Source of the DNA: Bacillus tianshenii
GTDB taxonomy: Bacteria > Bacillota > Bacilli > Bacillales > Bacillaceae_N
Length of the DNA stretch: 64,000 nucleotides
NCBI GenBank assembly: GCA_020524525.2
Contig: CP129018.1
Coordinates: 2,422,115-2,486,114, forward strand
Reading direction: 5' to 3'
Shown: piece after piece, positions 37,515 to 48,648 of the stretch
How the letters are laid out: each line of letters starts with the position of its first letter
How positions within the stretch are numbered: position 1 is the first letter of the stretch
Notes under the pieces: generated by a model
What the model was told of the DNA's origin: nothing
Seen by the model: only the letters and a program-made list of their open reading frames with translations
Database searches by the model: none
Program-made: the position numbers and the translations under genes

Positions 37515-39835
37515 TACTTTTCACCTGCTAATGCATGTTTCAATACGTCATCTAGATGTGAAACAAGAATGTAATTTAAATCTTTACGCACACTTTCTGG
37601 AACATCTTCTAAGTCCTTCTCGTTCTCTTTCGGAATAATGATATCACGTAAGCCTGCTCGGTGTGCACTTAATGATTTTTCTTTTAAGCCGCCGATTGGC
37701 AGAACTCGACCTCTTAAGGTGATTTCACCTGTCATGCCGACTTCCTTGCGAACAGGTCGCTTCGTGAGCGCTGAAATAAGCGCTGTTGCAATCGTAATCC
37801 CTGCTGATGGACCATCTTTCGGAACGGCACCTTCTGGAACGTGGATGTGGATGTCATTTTTCTCAACGAAATCTGGATCGATTTCAAGCTCATCCGCACG
37901 TGAGCGAATATAACTGAAGGCTGCTTGTGCCGATTCCTTCATAACATCACCAAGCTTACCAGTCAGCGTCAGCTTACCTTTACCAGGATATAACGATACT
38001 TCAATCGAAAGCGTATCACCGCCTGCTGAGGTATATGCCAGGCCAGTTGCGGCACCAACTTGGTCTTCGATTTCAGCGCGGCCATAACGGAATGTCGGCT
38101 TGCCTAAGTAATCTTCTAAGTTGTTTTCGGTGAAGACAACACGTTTGCGCTCTTCGGAAACGATAATTTTCGCTGCTTTGCGGCACAGCTTAGCAATTTG
38201 TCGCTCTAGACTGCGGACGCCTGCTTCGCGTGTATAGCGGCGAATCAGCTTCAATAACGCATCATCACGGATTTGGATTTTTCCTTTTTCAAGACCGTGA
38301 TCTTTCACTTGCTTCGGCAGTAAGTGATCGCGGGCGATATGCATTTTTTCAATTTCCGTATAGCCTGCGATTGTGATGATTTCCATCCGGTCAAGCAGTG
38401 GCGCTGGAATTGTACCGATATTGTTGGCTGTTGCGATGAACATGACGCTTGATAGATCAAATGTTTCATCAATGTAATGATCACTAAACGTCGAGTTCTG
38501 CTCTGGGTCTAACACTTCAAGCATTGCAGAAGACGGATCACCACGGAAGTCGCTTGACATCTTATCAATTTCATCCATCAGGAAGACAGGGTTATTCGTG
38601 CCCGCTTTCTTCATGCCTTGGATGATACGACCTGGCATCGCCCCGACATAGGTGCGGCGATGACCGCGGATTTCTGCTTCATCACGAACGCCACCTAATG
38701 AAATGCGGACGAAATTACGGTTCAATGAGCGTGCAATTGAACGGGCCAGCGATGTTTTCCCGACACCTGGAGGCCCTGCAAGACATAGAATCGGACCTTT
38801 CAGTGAATTCGTCAGCTGCTGAACAGCTAAATATTCAAGAACACGTTCTTTTACTTTCTCAAGGCCGTAATGGTCTTCGTCAAGTACATTTTCGGCGTTC
38901 TTAATGTTTAAGTTGTCTGTTGTTTCTTCATTCCACGGAAGGACTAATAACCAATCAATATAATTGCGAATAACAGAGCTTTCCGCGGAGCTTGCTGGGA
39001 CTTTCTCGTAACGGTCTAATTCTTTGAATGCCGCTTCTTCTACCTTTTCAGGCATTTGTTTCTCTTCAATTTTCTTCTTCAGCTCGGCAACTTCACCTGT
39101 TTTGCCGTCTTTGTCACCAAGCTCTTTTTGAATGGCCTTCATTTGTTCGCGAAGGTAGTATTCTTTTTGTGTACGTTCCATTGAACGCTTCACACGTTTG
39201 CTAATTTTCTTCTCAAGGTTTAAAACTTCTTTTTCATTATTAATAATCGAGATTAAGCTTTTGAGACGTTCCTGCACGTTGAAAATCTCGAGAATCTCTT
39301 GCTTTTCTTTTATTTTCAATGATAGATGTGATGCAATTAAATCTGCCATTCTGCCTGCATCATCAATATCTGCGACTGAAGCGAAGGTTTCAGCTGAGAT
39401 CTTCTTCGATAGCTTTATGTATTGCTCGAACTGGTCCAACAATGTGCGAGTGAGTGCTTCTTCTTCGACATCGTCTTCTCTTTCTTCTTCGATTTTTTCA
39501 ACTTGTACTTCATATAGATCGTCTTCATTTGTATATTCGATGACGCGCGCCCGGTCTAATCCTTCTACTAGTACACGGATTGTACCGTTCGGCAGCTTCA
39601 GCATTTGTTTTACTTTCGCAAGCGTACCTACTTCGTAAATGTCCTCTTTGCTTGGCTCGTTAACCCCAACTTCCTTCTGAGTTACGAGGAAGATAATGTG
39701 CTCGTCCACCATTGCCTTTTCCAATGCTTGAACAGACTTATCGCGTCCGACATCTAAGTGCAATACCATAGATGGGTACACAAGCAGCCCACGAAGCGGC
39801 AGAAGCGGGACTTGCATCTGCGTCTTGTTTGCCAT
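37514..39835 (-). CDS. lon: ATP-dependent protease LonA
   Basis: 773 residues, standard for LonA. N-terminal substrate-binding domain ([20 protein letters not shown]), coiled coil, AAA+ domain with Walker [16 protein letters not shown] and Walker [11 protein letters not shown]. The C-terminal serine-lysine protease domain has the catalytic Ser in [14 protein letters not shown] and Lys in [14 protein letters not shown]. It degrades misfolded and regulatory proteins. It lies downstream of lonB with the tandem repeat array between them. Confidence 0.98.
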   Translation of the reverse strand: MANKTQMQVPLLPLRGLLVYPSMVLHLDVGRDKSVQALEKAMVDEHIIFLVTQKEVGVNEPSKEDIYEVGTLAKVKQMLKLPNGTIRVLVEGLDRARVIEYTNEDDLYEVQVEKIEEEREDDVEEEALTRTLLDQFEQYIKLSKKISAETFASVADIDDAGRMADLIASHLSLKIKEKQEILEIFNVQERLKSLISIINNEKEVLNLEKKISKRVKRSMERTQKEYYLREQMKAIQKELGDKDGKTGEVAELKKKIEEKQMPEKVEEAAFKELDRYEKVPASSAESSVIRNYIDWLLVLPWNEETTDNLNIKNAENVLDEDHYGLEKVKERVLEYLAVQQLTNSLKGPILCLAGPPGVGKTSLARSIARSLNRNFVRISLGGVRDEAEIRGHRRTYVGAMPGRIIQGMKKAGTNNPVFLMDEIDKMSSDFRGDPSSAMLEVLDPEQNSTFSDHYIDETFDLSSVMFIATANNIGTIPAPLLDRMEIITIAGYTEIEKMHIARDHLLPKQVKDHGLEKGKIQIRDDALLKLIRRYTREAGVRSLERQIAKLCRKAAKIIVSEERKRVVFTENNLEDYLGKPTFRYGRAEIEDQVGAATGLAYTSAGGDTLSIEVSLYPGKGKLTLTGKLGDVMKESAQAAFSYIRSRADELEIDPDFVEKNDIHIHVPEGAVPKDGPSAGITIATALISALTKRPVRKEVGMTGEITLRGRVLPIGGLKEKSLSAHRAGLRDIIIPKENEKDLEDVPESVRKDLNYILVSHLDDVLKHALAGEK

Positions 39836-39892
39836 GAAAAACTACACCTCCAAAGTCTAAAACGGACCAAAAACTATTTAAACCTTTGTACA

Positions 39893-39922
39893 ATTCTATC
39901 TTATTACTTCTCCGTTTGTCTA
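39893..39922 (-). promoter_or_regulatory. Candidate promoter of lonA
   Basis: Minus-strand TAGACA (39922-39917), 18-bp spacer, TAGAAT (39898-39893), start about 50 nt before the ATG with SD GGAGGTG. No CtsR-type heptad repeat is evident next to it. Confidence 0.4.
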
Positions 39923-40013
39923 TTAGTAAGGATACCAGAAGTGCCTGCTGGATAGGAAGAATTCACTAAAAAACATTTGAATTGCACATAAAGGCGCTCC
40001 CATGCCAGCGAAT

Positions 40014-40413
40014 CCTTCAATTAAAGCGGTGTGAGCGGAACATCCTCTTTCATGAGGCTGAACTTTCTCTTAGTGAACGCTCCTATTACGGATAAGTCGA
40101 TCCACTAGGCCTGGAGCTCCGCCCTTTTTCCCTTCATCGAACAACATCCGTGCACCTTCAATTAAAGTGGTGTGAGCGGAACATCTTCTTTCATGAGACT
40201 GGGTTTTCACTCAGTGAAATCTCCTGATACGGGTAAGTCGATCCATTTGGTGTGGAGCTCCGCCCTTTTTCCCTTCATCCGAATAACCTCCGTGCACCTT
40301 CAATTAAAGCGGTGCGAGCGGAACATCCTCTTTCATGGGGCTGCGCTTTCTCTTAGTGAACGCTCCTATTACGGATAAGCCGATCCACTAGGCGTGGAGC
40401 TCCGCCCTTTTTC
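40014..40413. repeat. Array of 2.8 tandem 141-142 bp repeats with conserved secondary structure
   Basis: Copies begin at 40014, 40155 and 40297 with CCTTCAATTAAAG; the third ends at about 40413. Copies 1 and 3 are about 90% alike, copy 2 more divergent. Each has GAGCGGAAC near the left, a small hairpin (CCTC-CTTTCAT-type loop-GAGG), a second stem CTTAGTG/CACTAGG, and GGAGCTCCGCCCTTTTTCC near the right. Hairpin arms change together between copies (CCTC/GAGG, TCTT/GAGA, CCTC/GGGG). No open frame runs through it. The 630-bp gap between lonB and lonA holds this array, the lonB terminator and a lonA promoter. Confidence 0.8.
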
Positions 40414-40414
40414 C

Positions 40415-40450
40415 AAAAAACAGAGAAAACTTGGCTTATACAAACCAAGT
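40415..40450 (-). terminator. Terminator of lonB
   Basis: Stem ACTTGG/CCAAGT (40429-40450) followed on the minus strand by TTTTCTCTGTTTTTT, 15 bp after the lonB stop. Confidence 0.75.
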
Positions 40451-40465
40451 CTTCGTATGACGTTT

Positions 40466-42148
40466 TTACAGTGATTGTGACGGCGGGAATGTTGTGCCTG
40501 TAGCCGGGAGAATGTCTTCGCCTTCTTTGACTTCTTTAACTTCTTCTGTCAGTGCGGCTTGGAAGACGTCACTTAAGTGGGTGACGGATTTGATCTCGAT
40601 GTTCTTAATGTCACCAAACATCTGTTGGTAGTTGTCTTTCGGGATGATGACCATTTCTGCACCTGCCTGCAGAGCTGCTTTAATCTTAGCTGGAACACCG
40701 CCAACTGGCTTGACGTTGCCATGAATACTGATTTCGCCTGTCATCGCGACTGTATGTTTAACAGGAACTTGATAAATGGCGGAGTAAACGCCTGTTGCAA
40801 TTGCAATACCGGCTGATGGACCGTCGACTGGAACGCCGCCAGGGAAATTAATATGAATATCATAATCGCGCTTAATGTAGCCCATTGATTTTAGAACGGT
40901 CATCACATTTTCAACGGAGCCTTTGACCATACTTTTGCGGCGGATTGATTTTGCGCGGTCGCCGATGCTTTCTTCCTCCACAATGCCTGTGATTGTGATT
41001 TTTCCTTCTTTGAAAGCTGGGATAGCTGTCACTTCAAGCTCAAGCAGTGCGCCTGTATTCGGGCCCGAAACTGCTAAGCCGTTAACAAGACCTGGCTTTG
41101 CTTCTTCGTGAATCATTTTCTCCCAGCGTGGAGTTAATTGGCTTGATTGGATGACCCATTCGAGGTCCTTCTCTATGATCTCTTCCCTTTTTTCATTGAT
41201 TGCCAAACCACCTGCGATTTGCATTAAGTTGACTGCTTCCCGCCCATTTGTTGCATATTTGGCAAGCAGGTTCAAGCTGTCTTCTGTAATCGACAGCCCA
41301 ATCCTCTTAACAGAGCGGCGGGCAATTTGTTTCACCTCGTCACGCTCTAGGGAACGGAAGAACACTTCTAAGCAACGGGAACGAATCGCTGGTGGAATCT
41401 CATCAGGTGTGCGTGTTGTCGCACCAACCATGCGAAAATCAGCCGGCAGACCATTTTGAAAAATATCGTGAATGTGGGACGGGATTTGCGTATTTTCTTC
41501 GTTATAATACGCACTTTCTAGGAAAACCTTTCTATCTTCAAGCACCTTGAGCATCTTGTTCATCTGAATCGGATGAAGCTCTCCAATCTCATCGATAAAG
41601 AGCACTCCGCCATGCGCATGGGTGACAGCACCTTGCTTCGGCTGCGGGATACCAGCCTGCCCCATCGCACCAGCGCCTTGATAAATCGGATCATGTACAG
41701 AACCGATAAGCGGGTCGGCAATTCCGCGTTCATCAAATCGTGCTGTCGTGGCATCAAGCTCCACAAACACAGCGTCATTTTTAAAAGGTGAGCGTGCATT
41801 TTTCTTTGCTTCTTCTAAGACAAGGCGTGCTGCGGCTGTTTTTCCGACCCCTCGGGGACCGTAGATGATAACGTGCTGTGGGTTTGGTCCGCACAGCGCC
41901 GCTTTCAATGTGCGAATGCCGTCCTCTTGGCCGACAATGTCAGCAAATGATTTAGGACGTACCTTTTCAGCGAGCGGCTCGGTTAAGGAGATCGCCCGCA
42001 TCTTCCGCAGCTGCTCCATTTCTTTGCGTGATTCTTTATCAATCGAAACCTTCTGTGTACGCTGATTGCGTAATAAATTCCAGAAATACAGCCCAATAAC
42101 AATTCCAAAAAACAGCTGCACCACAAGTGCAATTTGTGTCCACTCCAT
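40466..42148 (-). CDS. lonB: Lon-like ATP-dependent protease LonB (sporulation)
   Basis: 560 residues. Unlike LonA it lacks the large N-terminal domain and starts with a transmembrane helix (about 4-22, IALVVQLFFGIVIGLYFWN). AAA+ motifs GPRGVGKTAAARLVL and GGVLFIDEIGELHP are followed by the Lon protease domain with Ser in VDGPSAGIAIATG and Lys in GGVPAKIKAALQAG. In B. subtilis LonB (552) is made in the forespore under SigF. ATG 42148 has SD AGGAGG. It lies between lonA and clpX as usual. Confidence 0.95.
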   Translation of the reverse strand: MEWTQIALVVQLFFGIVIGLYFWNLLRNQRTQKVSIDKESRKEMEQLRKMRAISLTEPLAEKVRPKSFADIVGQEDGIRTLKAALCGPNPQHVIIYGPRGVGKTAAARLVLEEAKKNARSPFKNDAVFVELDATTARFDERGIADPLIGSVHDPIYQGAGAMGQAGIPQPKQGAVTHAHGGVLFIDEIGELHPIQMNKMLKVLEDRKVFLESAYYNEENTQIPSHIHDIFQNGLPADFRMVGATTRTPDEIPPAIRSRCLEVFFRSLERDEVKQIARRSVKRIGLSITEDSLNLLAKYATNGREAVNLMQIAGGLAINEKREEIIEKDLEWVIQSSQLTPRWEKMIHEEAKPGLVNGLAVSGPNTGALLELEVTAIPAFKEGKITITGIVEEESIGDRAKSIRRKSMVKGSVENVMTVLKSMGYIKRDYDIHINFPGGVPVDGPSAGIAIATGVYSAIYQVPVKHTVAMTGEISIHGNVKPVGGVPAKIKAALQAGAEMVIIPKDNYQQMFGDIKNIEIKSVTHLSDVFQAALTEEVKEVKEGEDILPATGTTFPPSQSL

Positions 42149-42261
42149 AACAAACCTCCTGCAATATGTACTCGTTACATCCTATTATCTCCCCGACTTG
42201 CCATAGATAAACAGGAACAGAAGGAATGAACCTTGGAAAAATCATACTGCACTTAAGCACA

Positions 42262-42318
42262 AAAAAACGGAGTCACCCCCTTGCTCTAAAGAGTAGAGCA
42301 AAAAGGAGTTAGACTCCG
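42262..42318 (-). terminator. Terminator of clpX
   Basis: Outer stem CGGAGTC/GACTCCG (42268-42318) with a nested hairpin TTGCTCT/AGAGCAA inside, followed on the minus strand by TTTTTTT. Confidence 0.8.
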
Positions 42319-42345
42319 ATAAGTCAGCCTCAAATTAATGAATTG

Positions 42346-43614
42346 TTATGCACTTTCACGTGGTGTTTCTTGGTCAAGCACAGTGCCGTCATTTAAGATT
42401 AGCTTTGGCTTCGCATCTTTTGTAATCGATTCTGCTGTAATGACACATTTTTCGATGTCATCACGTGATGGCAGATCGTACATGACATCAAGCATAATGC
42501 CTTCAATGATAGAACGAAGACCACGTGCACCTGTCTTACGCTCAATTGCCTTCTTCGCAATTTCAAGCAATGCATCCTCTTCGAAGTCAAGTTCCACATC
42601 ATCAAGTTCAAGCAATTTTTCATATTGCTTAACAAGTGCATTCTTCGGTTTTGTTAGAATTTCAACAAGTGCGTCTTCATCAAGCGGCTCTAGTGCACCG
42701 ATTACTGGAAGACGACCGATGAATTCTGGGATTAAACCGTAGCGTAGTAAATCTTCTGGTAAAACTTTTGCCAGAAGTTCGCCTTTATCTAGATCAGCTT
42801 GAGAAGCTTCGGAACCGAATCCGATGACTTTGTTACCTAGACGGCGTTTAATAATTTGGTCGATCCCATCAAAGGCACCACCACAAATAAACAAGACGTT
42901 TGTCGTATCGATTTGAATGAATTCTTGATGTGGATGCTTACGGCCACCTTGAGGCGGAACGCTTGCAACTGTTCCTTCAAGAATCTTCAGCAACGCTTGC
43001 TGAACACCTTCACCAGATACGTCACGCGTAATCGAAGGGTTTTCAGACTTACGGGCAACTTTATCGATTTCGTCGATATAGATAATCCCTTTCTCAGCCT
43101 TTTCAACATCGTAATCCGCAGCTTGGATTAGTTTTAGTAAAATATTCTCTACGTCTTCACCGACATAACCTGCTTCTGTAAGTGAAGTGGCATCAGCAAT
43201 GGCAAATGGTACATTTAAGATGCGAGCAAGTGTCTGAGCAAGCAATGTTTTACCGCTTCCTGTCGGTCCAATCATTGCGATGTTACTCTTTGAAAGCTCA
43301 ACATCGTCTACCTTGCTGTTTGAGTTAATCCTTTTATAGTGGTTATAGACAGCAACTGAGAGGTTCTTCTTCGCTTGATCCTGCCCGATAACATAGTCAT
43401 CAAGGATTTCACGAATTTCACGTGGTTTCGGCACGTCCTTAAACTCAACTTCTTCTTCAGTACCCAGTTCTTCTTCTACGATTTCAGTGCAAAGCTCGAT
43501 GCACTCGTCACATATATAAACGCCAGGACCAGCAACCAACTTACGAACTTGGTCTTGGGTTTTACCGCAAAACGAACACTTTAATTGACCTTTTTCATCG
43601 TTAAATTTAAACAT
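42346..43614 (-). CDS. clpX: ATP-dependent Clp protease unfoldase ClpX
   Basis: 422 residues from the ATG at 43614 (SD GGGGTGA); the longer frame to 43695 adds no ClpX sequence. The C4 zinc-binding domain (CSFC ... CDEC, about residues 13-37), Walker [16 protein letters not shown], Walker [15 protein letters not shown], the pore loop around [10 protein letters not shown], and the ClpP-binding IGF loop (KVIGFGSEA) are all present. It unfolds substrates for ClpP. Lies downstream of tig and has its own promoter candidate. Confidence 0.98.
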   Translation of the reverse strand: MFKFNDEKGQLKCSFCGKTQDQVRKLVAGPGVYICDECIELCTEIVEEELGTEEEVEFKDVPKPREIREILDDYVIGQDQAKKNLSVAVYNHYKRINSNSKVDDVELSKSNIAMIGPTGSGKTLLAQTLARILNVPFAIADATSLTEAGYVGEDVENILLKLIQAADYDVEKAEKGIIYIDEIDKVARKSENPSITRDVSGEGVQQALLKILEGTVASVPPQGGRKHPHQEFIQIDTTNVLFICGGAFDGIDQIIKRRLGNKVIGFGSEASQADLDKGELLAKVLPEDLLRYGLIPEFIGRLPVIGALEPLDEDALVEILTKPKNALVKQYEKLLELDDVELDFEEDALLEIAKKAIERKTGARGLRSIIEGIMLDVMYDLPSRDDIEKCVITAESITKDAKPKLILNDGTVLDQETPRESA

Positions 43615-43735
43615 GAAATCACCCCTTGCAAAAATTAACTGGGAAAGCCGAAAACCTAGGTGATTTGAGGTGGTATGAACTACCCTTGTCCCCAAATTGC
43701 CATCTTATGTCTTCTCAAAACTGATTATGTATTGC

Positions 43736-43744
43736 ATTGTACCA
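43736..43744 (-). promoter_or_regulatory. Candidate extended -10 promoter of clpX
   Basis: Minus-strand TGGTACAAT (43744-43736) about 120 bp upstream of the clpX ATG; no good -35. The 349-bp gap 43615-43963 between clpX and tig otherwise contains only the tig terminator; I see no RNA or gene in the rest. Confidence 0.4.
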
Positions 43745-43916
43745 TACGAAACGTAGAGAGCGTTAATTATAAATCTCGAGCGCAAATTATGTATGAACGG
43801 ATGCGGCCAGCGACTGCTACGAAAAGCTGTTGTTATTAACGTTACTTTCCATAAATGCAGGACTTCTAAACATGCTGACTTTCAGGAAGATTAATATGAG
43901 GCTGAAAGTTATGTGT

Positions 43917-43949
43917 ATAAAACAAGGCACGAGGAACTCGCGCCTTGTT
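43917..43949 (-). terminator. Terminator of tig
   Basis: Stem AACAAGGC(A)CG/CG(C)GCCTTGTT (43921-43949) followed on the minus strand by TTTATAC, directly after the tig stop. Confidence 0.75.
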
Positions 43950-43963
43950 CGTCTTATTTATTA

Positions 43964-45256
43964 TTATGCAACACTTTTGCGATTCTCTACAAGAAAATCG
44001 ATTGCTTTGCGAACTTTTAGATCTTCTTTCACGCGATCTGTTGAGCCGCCTAGCATTTTCTTAAGCTCGTCTGCAGATGTTTGGTACATGCTTGCCATGT
44101 TTTCAAGCTCTGCATCTACTTCTTCATCAGTTGCTTCGATGTTTTCAGCAGCAGCGATTGCTTCAAGTGTTAGGTTTGTACGTACGCGCTTCTCAGCGTC
44201 TTCTTTCATTTGGCCGCGAAGTGCACTTTCGTCTTGACCTGAGAATTGGTAGTACATGTCAAGATTCATGCCTTGCATTTGCAGGCGTTGTTCGAATTCA
44301 CGAAGCATTTGGTCCATTTCAGCTTCAACCATTGCTTCTGGAATGTCGATTGTTGCATTTTCAGCAGCTTTTTCAACTAGCTGGTCACGCAGGTTCGTAT
44401 CTGCCTCACGCTCTTTACGTTCTTTAATTTGCTCTTGTAGCGTGCTTTTTAAACCTTCTAATGTTTCAACTTCGTCATTTACGTCTTTTGCGAACTCGTC
44501 ATCAAGCTCTGGAAGCTGTTTATTTTTGATTTCGTGAACTGTTACTTTGAATGTTGCTGGCTTACCTGCAAGCTCTGTTGCATGGTATTCTTCTGGGAAG
44601 CTAACTTCTACGTCTTTTTCTTCGCCAGCCGCAAGACCTACTAGCTGCTCTTCGAAACCAGGAATGAATTGACCTGAGCCAATTTCAAGTGAATAGTTCT
44701 CAGCTTCGCCGCCTTCAAATGCTTCGCCATCTACGAAACCTTTGAAATCCATGACAACTGTATCGCCATTCTCAATTTTCCCATCCTCTTTCACAACTAG
44801 CTCTGCATGTTGTTCTTGCATGCGTTTTAATTCTTCTTGTACATCTTCGTCTGTTACAGTTGCGTCTTGCTCTTCAACTTCAAGACCTTTGTACTCGCCA
44901 AGCTCAACCTCTGGCTTCACAGTAACTGTTGCTGTGAAAATGAAGTTTTTGCCTTTTTCGATTTGTTCTACATCGATATCTTCTGGTTGTGCAACTGGAT
45001 CGATTCCAGCTTCATCAATTGCACCAGCATATGCTTGTGGAAGCATAATATCTACTGCATCTTGATAAAGTGCCTCTACACCAAAACGTTTTTCAAACAT
45101 AAAGCGAGGCATTTTCCCTTTACGGAAGCCTGGTACATTAATTTGTTTAACAACCTTTTTGAACGCTTGATCAAGTGCTTGATCGACTTGTGCAGCGTCC
45201 ACCTCTACAGTTAACTTACCTTGGTTGCCTTCTAGTTTTTCCCACTTAGCAGCCAT
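43964..45256 (-). CDS. tig: Trigger factor (ribosome-bound chaperone, peptidyl-prolyl isomerase)
   Basis: 430 residues, family length. N-terminal ribosome-binding domain with the signature [17 protein letters not shown] (about 43-59), FKBP-type PPIase domain (about 160-245, [20 protein letters not shown]), and the long helical C-terminal chaperone domain. It receives nascent chains at the exit tunnel. Strong promoter and an own terminator make it a single-gene unit; position upstream of clpX is as in B. subtilis. Confidence 0.98.
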   Translation of the reverse strand: MAAKWEKLEGNQGKLTVEVDAAQVDQALDQAFKKVVKQINVPGFRKGKMPRFMFEKRFGVEALYQDAVDIMLPQAYAGAIDEAGIDPVAQPEDIDVEQIEKGKNFIFTATVTVKPEVELGEYKGLEVEEQDATVTDEDVQEELKRMQEQHAELVVKEDGKIENGDTVVMDFKGFVDGEAFEGGEAENYSLEIGSGQFIPGFEEQLVGLAAGEEKDVEVSFPEEYHATELAGKPATFKVTVHEIKNKQLPELDDEFAKDVNDEVETLEGLKSTLQEQIKERKEREADTNLRDQLVEKAAENATIDIPEAMVEAEMDQMLREFEQRLQMQGMNLDMYYQFSGQDESALRGQMKEDAEKRVRTNLTLEAIAAAENIEATDEEVDAELENMASMYQTSADELKKMLGGSTDRVKEDLKVRKAIDFLVENRKSVA

Positions 45257-45423
45257 GTTCCTTTTCCCTCCAACATCTATTATTATCCATTTAATTTAAT
45301 GACATTTCCCTATCTGGGAGCTTCATGTCTTTTGTTCAACAGCTGTTTTGTCAGCTGGATACGATACCTTTGTCACTGTTTTCGTAGATGACTTTGATAG
45401 GTACACACACTTACAACCATTAC

Positions 45424-45451
45424 ATTATAACACGAATTCGCATGGTTTCAA
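45424..45451 (-). promoter_or_regulatory. SigA promoter of tig
   Basis: Minus-strand TTGAAA (45451-45446), 16-bp spacer, TATAAT (45429-45424). The leader to the ATG is about 165 nt. Confidence 0.7.
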
Positions 45452-45478
45452 TAGATACGGCAGATTGTAAGCAGGCTA

Positions 45479-46486
45479 CTATTCAAACATTTCAACCTGC
45501 TCGACTTCCCACAGGAATTTCACTACCGGCATGATCGATTCTAGTTCGATTTCATAGCGCTGTGCAAGCTCGTGCAAATTGACGCCTGTCCCTTGCATAT
45601 CAAAGCCGATCTTATGAAGCGCCGCCGCCCACACTGCCGCTTCTTCTGGTATAAATGGCAGAGGATAATGCATAAGCACAGTCCTTCGCCATAAGTCTAG
45701 CGTCAGTTCATATAGAACAGGATTTTCATGGCCGAGCACACTTTCAAGCACTGTGTCGACCTCCTGCTCAAACGGCTGTTCATTCGCATATAGAATGCGA
45801 GTCGGGTTGACGGTGATCGCTCTCGCAAACTTTCGAACGGTTACGTCACGGTCAATCTCTTGTTCTTTCAACATTTGAAGCAGTAACGACTGAATAAACG
45901 GATGGTAACTGCTGTCTCCGAGAAAGTGCTCAATCTCTTTCAAGTGCGGGCGGAGGTTTGCTTGCTGTAACGCTTGAATAATCGCCAACTGTTCACTAAG
46001 GTTCTCAGCCTGTAGCAATTGCTGCAGTTGCTCTTCAGTCCCTTCTTCCTTCGGTTCCTGCGGCTCGACTTCTGGTTCTTCACTAATCCGTCTGCAGACG
46101 TGGAGAACTTGATAGATTGCCTCTGCATACTCAGCAGGCGGCTTCTGTTCCTCCAGCACCGCTTCAATTGTTGTAACAACCTCGCTGTATTCCTTCAACT
46201 GCATCAAAATTGTTGTATAAATTTGCAACACTTCAAAATAGTTATCAACACCTTCATTCAGAAGCTGCTGACACCGCTCTTTCGCCTCATAAAGCCTGCC
46301 TAACTCTAGTAAACATAGAACAATTCCAATCTCCGCTTCTGCGATGTACGAATGCTGCTGCAGCTGGGTGAAGTACTCAAGCGCCTTCTCATAACCCTTT
46401 CTGTCCAGCTCCTCCATCCCAAGCTTCAGCAGCCGCTCATCCAAACGCGGAAACGGTACAACCTTCGATTTCTTCTCTTCCTTCAT
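45479..46486 (-). CDS. ysoA: TPR-repeat protein YsoA
   Basis: 335 residues, soluble, mostly helical. TPR-like helices at about 18-120 (EELDRKGYEKALEYFTQLQQH, AEIGIVLCLLELGRLYEAKERC), then a Glu-rich linker and a helical C-terminal domain with ILYANEQPFEQEVDTVLESV. Size, fold and position between leuD and tig match B. subtilis YsoA (339), whose function is not known. TPRs suggest a protein-binding role. Confidence 0.8.
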   Translation of the reverse strand: MKEEKKSKVVPFPRLDERLLKLGMEELDRKGYEKALEYFTQLQQHSYIAEAEIGIVLCLLELGRLYEAKERCQQLLNEGVDNYFEVLQIYTTILMQLKEYSEVVTTIEAVLEEQKPPAEYAEAIYQVLHVCRRISEEPEVEPQEPKEEGTEEQLQQLLQAENLSEQLAIIQALQQANLRPHLKEIEHFLGDSSYHPFIQSLLLQMLKEQEIDRDVTVRKFARAITVNPTRILYANEQPFEQEVDTVLESVLGHENPVLYELTLDLWRRTVLMHYPLPFIPEEAAVWAAALHKIGFDMQGTGVNLHELAQRYEIELESIMPVVKFLWEVEQVEMFE

Positions 46487-46568
46487 AGCATCGCCTCTTT
46501 TGCTCAGCCCATATGTAGCTTACAGTGTAGCAATTCATAAAATAAAACACAAGACGACATAATGACAC

Positions 46569-46604
46569 AAACAAACCTTGGCAACATTGCGCCAAGGTTT
46601 GTTT
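46569..46604 (-). terminator. Hairpin terminator at the end of the ilv-leu operon
   Basis: A perfect 14-bp stem AAACAAACCTTGGC/GCCAAGGTTTGTTT with an 8-nt loop, just after the leuD stop. The downstream U-run is short (GTGTCATT follows), but the stem ends in T-rich sequence. Confidence 0.65.
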
Positions 46605-46606
46605 GA

Positions 46607-47188
46607 TTATTTAGCAGCTTCGTATGCTGAGATTTTTTCTTCGTATGTTAAAGTGACGTCGATTTCATCCCAGCCGTTCATAAGCATCTCTTTCCAGTAT
46701 GGGTCGATTTCAAAGGATTGCTCAAAGCCGCTGCTGTCTGCGATTGTCTGTTGTTTCAAATCAACCTTCAGCTCATAGTCTGCTGCTTCTGCCTTCGCTT
46801 GTAGTTCTTTGACCGCATCGCTGTCAAGACGAATTGGGAGAATCCCATTTTTCAAGCAGTTATTATAGAAGATATCCGCAAATGATGGGGCGATAATCAC
46901 TTTGAATCCATAGTCTTGCAGAGACCACGGCGCATGCTCACGTGAAGAGCCGCAACCGAAGTTAGGGCCTGCAACAAGTACTGTTGCCCCTTTATTTTCC
47001 GGCTTATTTAATTCAAAGTTTTCATTGTCGCTGCCGTCTGCGTTAAAGCGCCAGTCGAAAAATAAAAATTGACCAAAGCCTGTGCGCTCAACACGCTTTA
47101 AGAACTGTTTCGGGATAATTTGGTCTGTATCGACATTGACTCTTGGCATTGCCGCTGCTTTTCCTTTGTGCACGATAATTGGTTCCAT
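46607..47188 (-). CDS. leuD: 3-isopropylmalate dehydratase small subunit
   Basis: 193 residues. Swivel domain of the aconitase family; with LeuC it isomerises 2- to 3-isopropylmalate. Seen: RVNVDTDQIIPKQFLK, GPNFGCGSSREHAPWSLQDYG and IIAPSFADIFYNNCLKNGILP. Last gene of the ilv-leu operon, 11 bp after leuC. Confidence 0.98.
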   Translation of the reverse strand: MEPIIVHKGKAAAMPRVNVDTDQIIPKQFLKRVERTGFGQFLFFDWRFNADGSDNENFELNKPENKGATVLVAGPNFGCGSSREHAPWSLQDYGFKVIIAPSFADIFYNNCLKNGILPIRLDSDAVKELQAKAEAADYELKVDLKQQTIADSSGFEQSFEIDPYWKEMLMNGWDEIDVTLTYEEKISAYEAAK

Positions 47189-47199
47189 TGTTCCACCCC

Positions 47200-48618
47200 T
47201 TATTTTACTAGTTCTGTTTGGTATTTGCGGACGTCGACGAAGCGTCCTTCAATTGCCGCTGCGGCTGCCATTGCCGGGCTGACAAGGTGTGTGCGGGCGC
47301 CTTTTCCTTGGCGTCCTTCAAAGTTACGATTGGAAGTTGATGCACAGCGCTCTCCTTCAGGAACGGTGTCTGGGTTCATACCAAGACACATACTGCAGCC
47401 TGATTCGCGCCATTCAAAGCCAGCTTCTGTAAAGATAGCATCAAGGCCTTCCTGCTCAGCTTGCAGCTTTATTTTTTGCGAGCCTGGTACAACAAGGGCA
47501 CGAACACCTTGAGCAACTTTGCGTCCTTTTACAACTTCAGCTGCCGCACGCAAGTCACTCATGCGGGAGTTCGTACAGGAGCCGATGAACACGTGCTGGA
47601 TTTCAATTTCGCTGATCGGTGTGCCAGCCTTAAGGTCCATGTAAGCAAGTGCTTGTTCTGTCGCCTTCTGATCCGTTTCCGATGTAAAATCAGCTGGGCC
47701 AGGTACATTTTCATCAATTGCAGCACACATTGAAGGGTTCGTTCCCCATGTTACTTGCGGCGCAATTTGTTCGCCTTTCATTTCAATCACAGTATCATAT
47801 TCTGCACCTTCATCTGTTGCAAGAGCTTTCCACTCTTCAACTGCCGCATCAAATGCTTCATCCTGAGGTGCTAAGCGACGACCGCGGATATATTCGAATG
47901 TTTTCTCATCAGGGCTGATTAGACCAGCTTTCGCGCCGCCTTCAATCGACATGTTACAGACAGTCATCCGCTCTTCCATGCTCATATTCTTGAATACATC
48001 GCCTGTATATTCGATAACATGGCCTGTACCGAAATCAACGCCGTGCTTACCGATTACGGCAAGGATAACGTCCTTTGCAGTAACACCTGTTTGCAGCTCG
48101 CCGCTCACGTGAACTTTCATCGTTTTCGGCTTGGATTGCCATAGTGTTTGCGTTGCAAGCACATGTTCAACCTCACTTGTTCCAATCCCGAATGCAAGGG
48201 CACCAAACGCACCGTGTGTGGATGTATGGCTGTCACCACAGACAATCGTTTTACCAGGCTGTGTTAAGCCAAGCTCAGGTCCGATGACGTGGACAATCCC
48301 TTGTTCAGGGCTGTTTAAGTCGGCAATCTCAACGCCAAATTCTTCACAGTTTTTGCTTAGTGTATCGATTTGCTTCTTCGCAATTTCGTCTTTAATATTA
48401 AAACGATCGTCTGTCGGCACGTTATGGTCCATTGTCGCAAATGTTAAATCCGGACGACGGACAGGACGGTTCTTCAAGCGAAGACCTTCAAATGCTTGAG
48501 GTGACGTAACCTCATGAACGAGATGCAAATCAATGTAGAGCAATGCAGGCTTCCCTGGCTCTTCCATGACCGCGTGTTTGTCCCAGATTTTTTCGATTAT
48601 CGTTCTCGGTTTCGACAT
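47200..48618 (-). CDS. leuC: 3-isopropylmalate dehydratase large subunit
   Basis: 472 residues. The three cysteine ligands of the 4Fe-4S cluster are in FIGSCTNSR and [33 protein letters not shown] and the N-terminal KIWDKHAV are typical. Works with LeuD in leucine synthesis. Preceded by an intergenic double hairpin after leuB. Confidence 0.98.
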   Translation of the reverse strand: MSKPRTIIEKIWDKHAVMEEPGKPALLYIDLHLVHEVTSPQAFEGLRLKNRPVRRPDLTFATMDHNVPTDDRFNIKDEIAKKQIDTLSKNCEEFGVEIADLNSPEQGIVHVIGPELGLTQPGKTIVCGDSHTSTHGAFGALAFGIGTSEVEHVLATQTLWQSKPKTMKVHVSGELQTGVTAKDVILAVIGKHGVDFGTGHVIEYTGDVFKNMSMEERMTVCNMSIEGGAKAGLISPDEKTFEYIRGRRLAPQDEAFDAAVEEWKALATDEGAEYDTVIEMKGEQIAPQVTWGTNPSMCAAIDENVPGPADFTSETDQKATEQALAYMDLKAGTPISEIEIQHVFIGSCTNSRMSDLRAAAEVVKGRKVAQGVRALVVPGSQKIKLQAEQEGLDAIFTEAGFEWRESGCSMCLGMNPDTVPEGERCASTSNRNFEGRQGKGARTHLVSPAMAAAAAIEGRFVDVRKYQTELVK

Positions 48619-48648
48619 GCTTTTCTCCCCCTATACTTCTAGTAATAA

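Noticed and set aside
40014-40413. The tandem repeats as a CRISPR array
   Set aside because: There are fewer than three units, the whole 142 bp is repeated with no unique spacers, and no cas gene is near.
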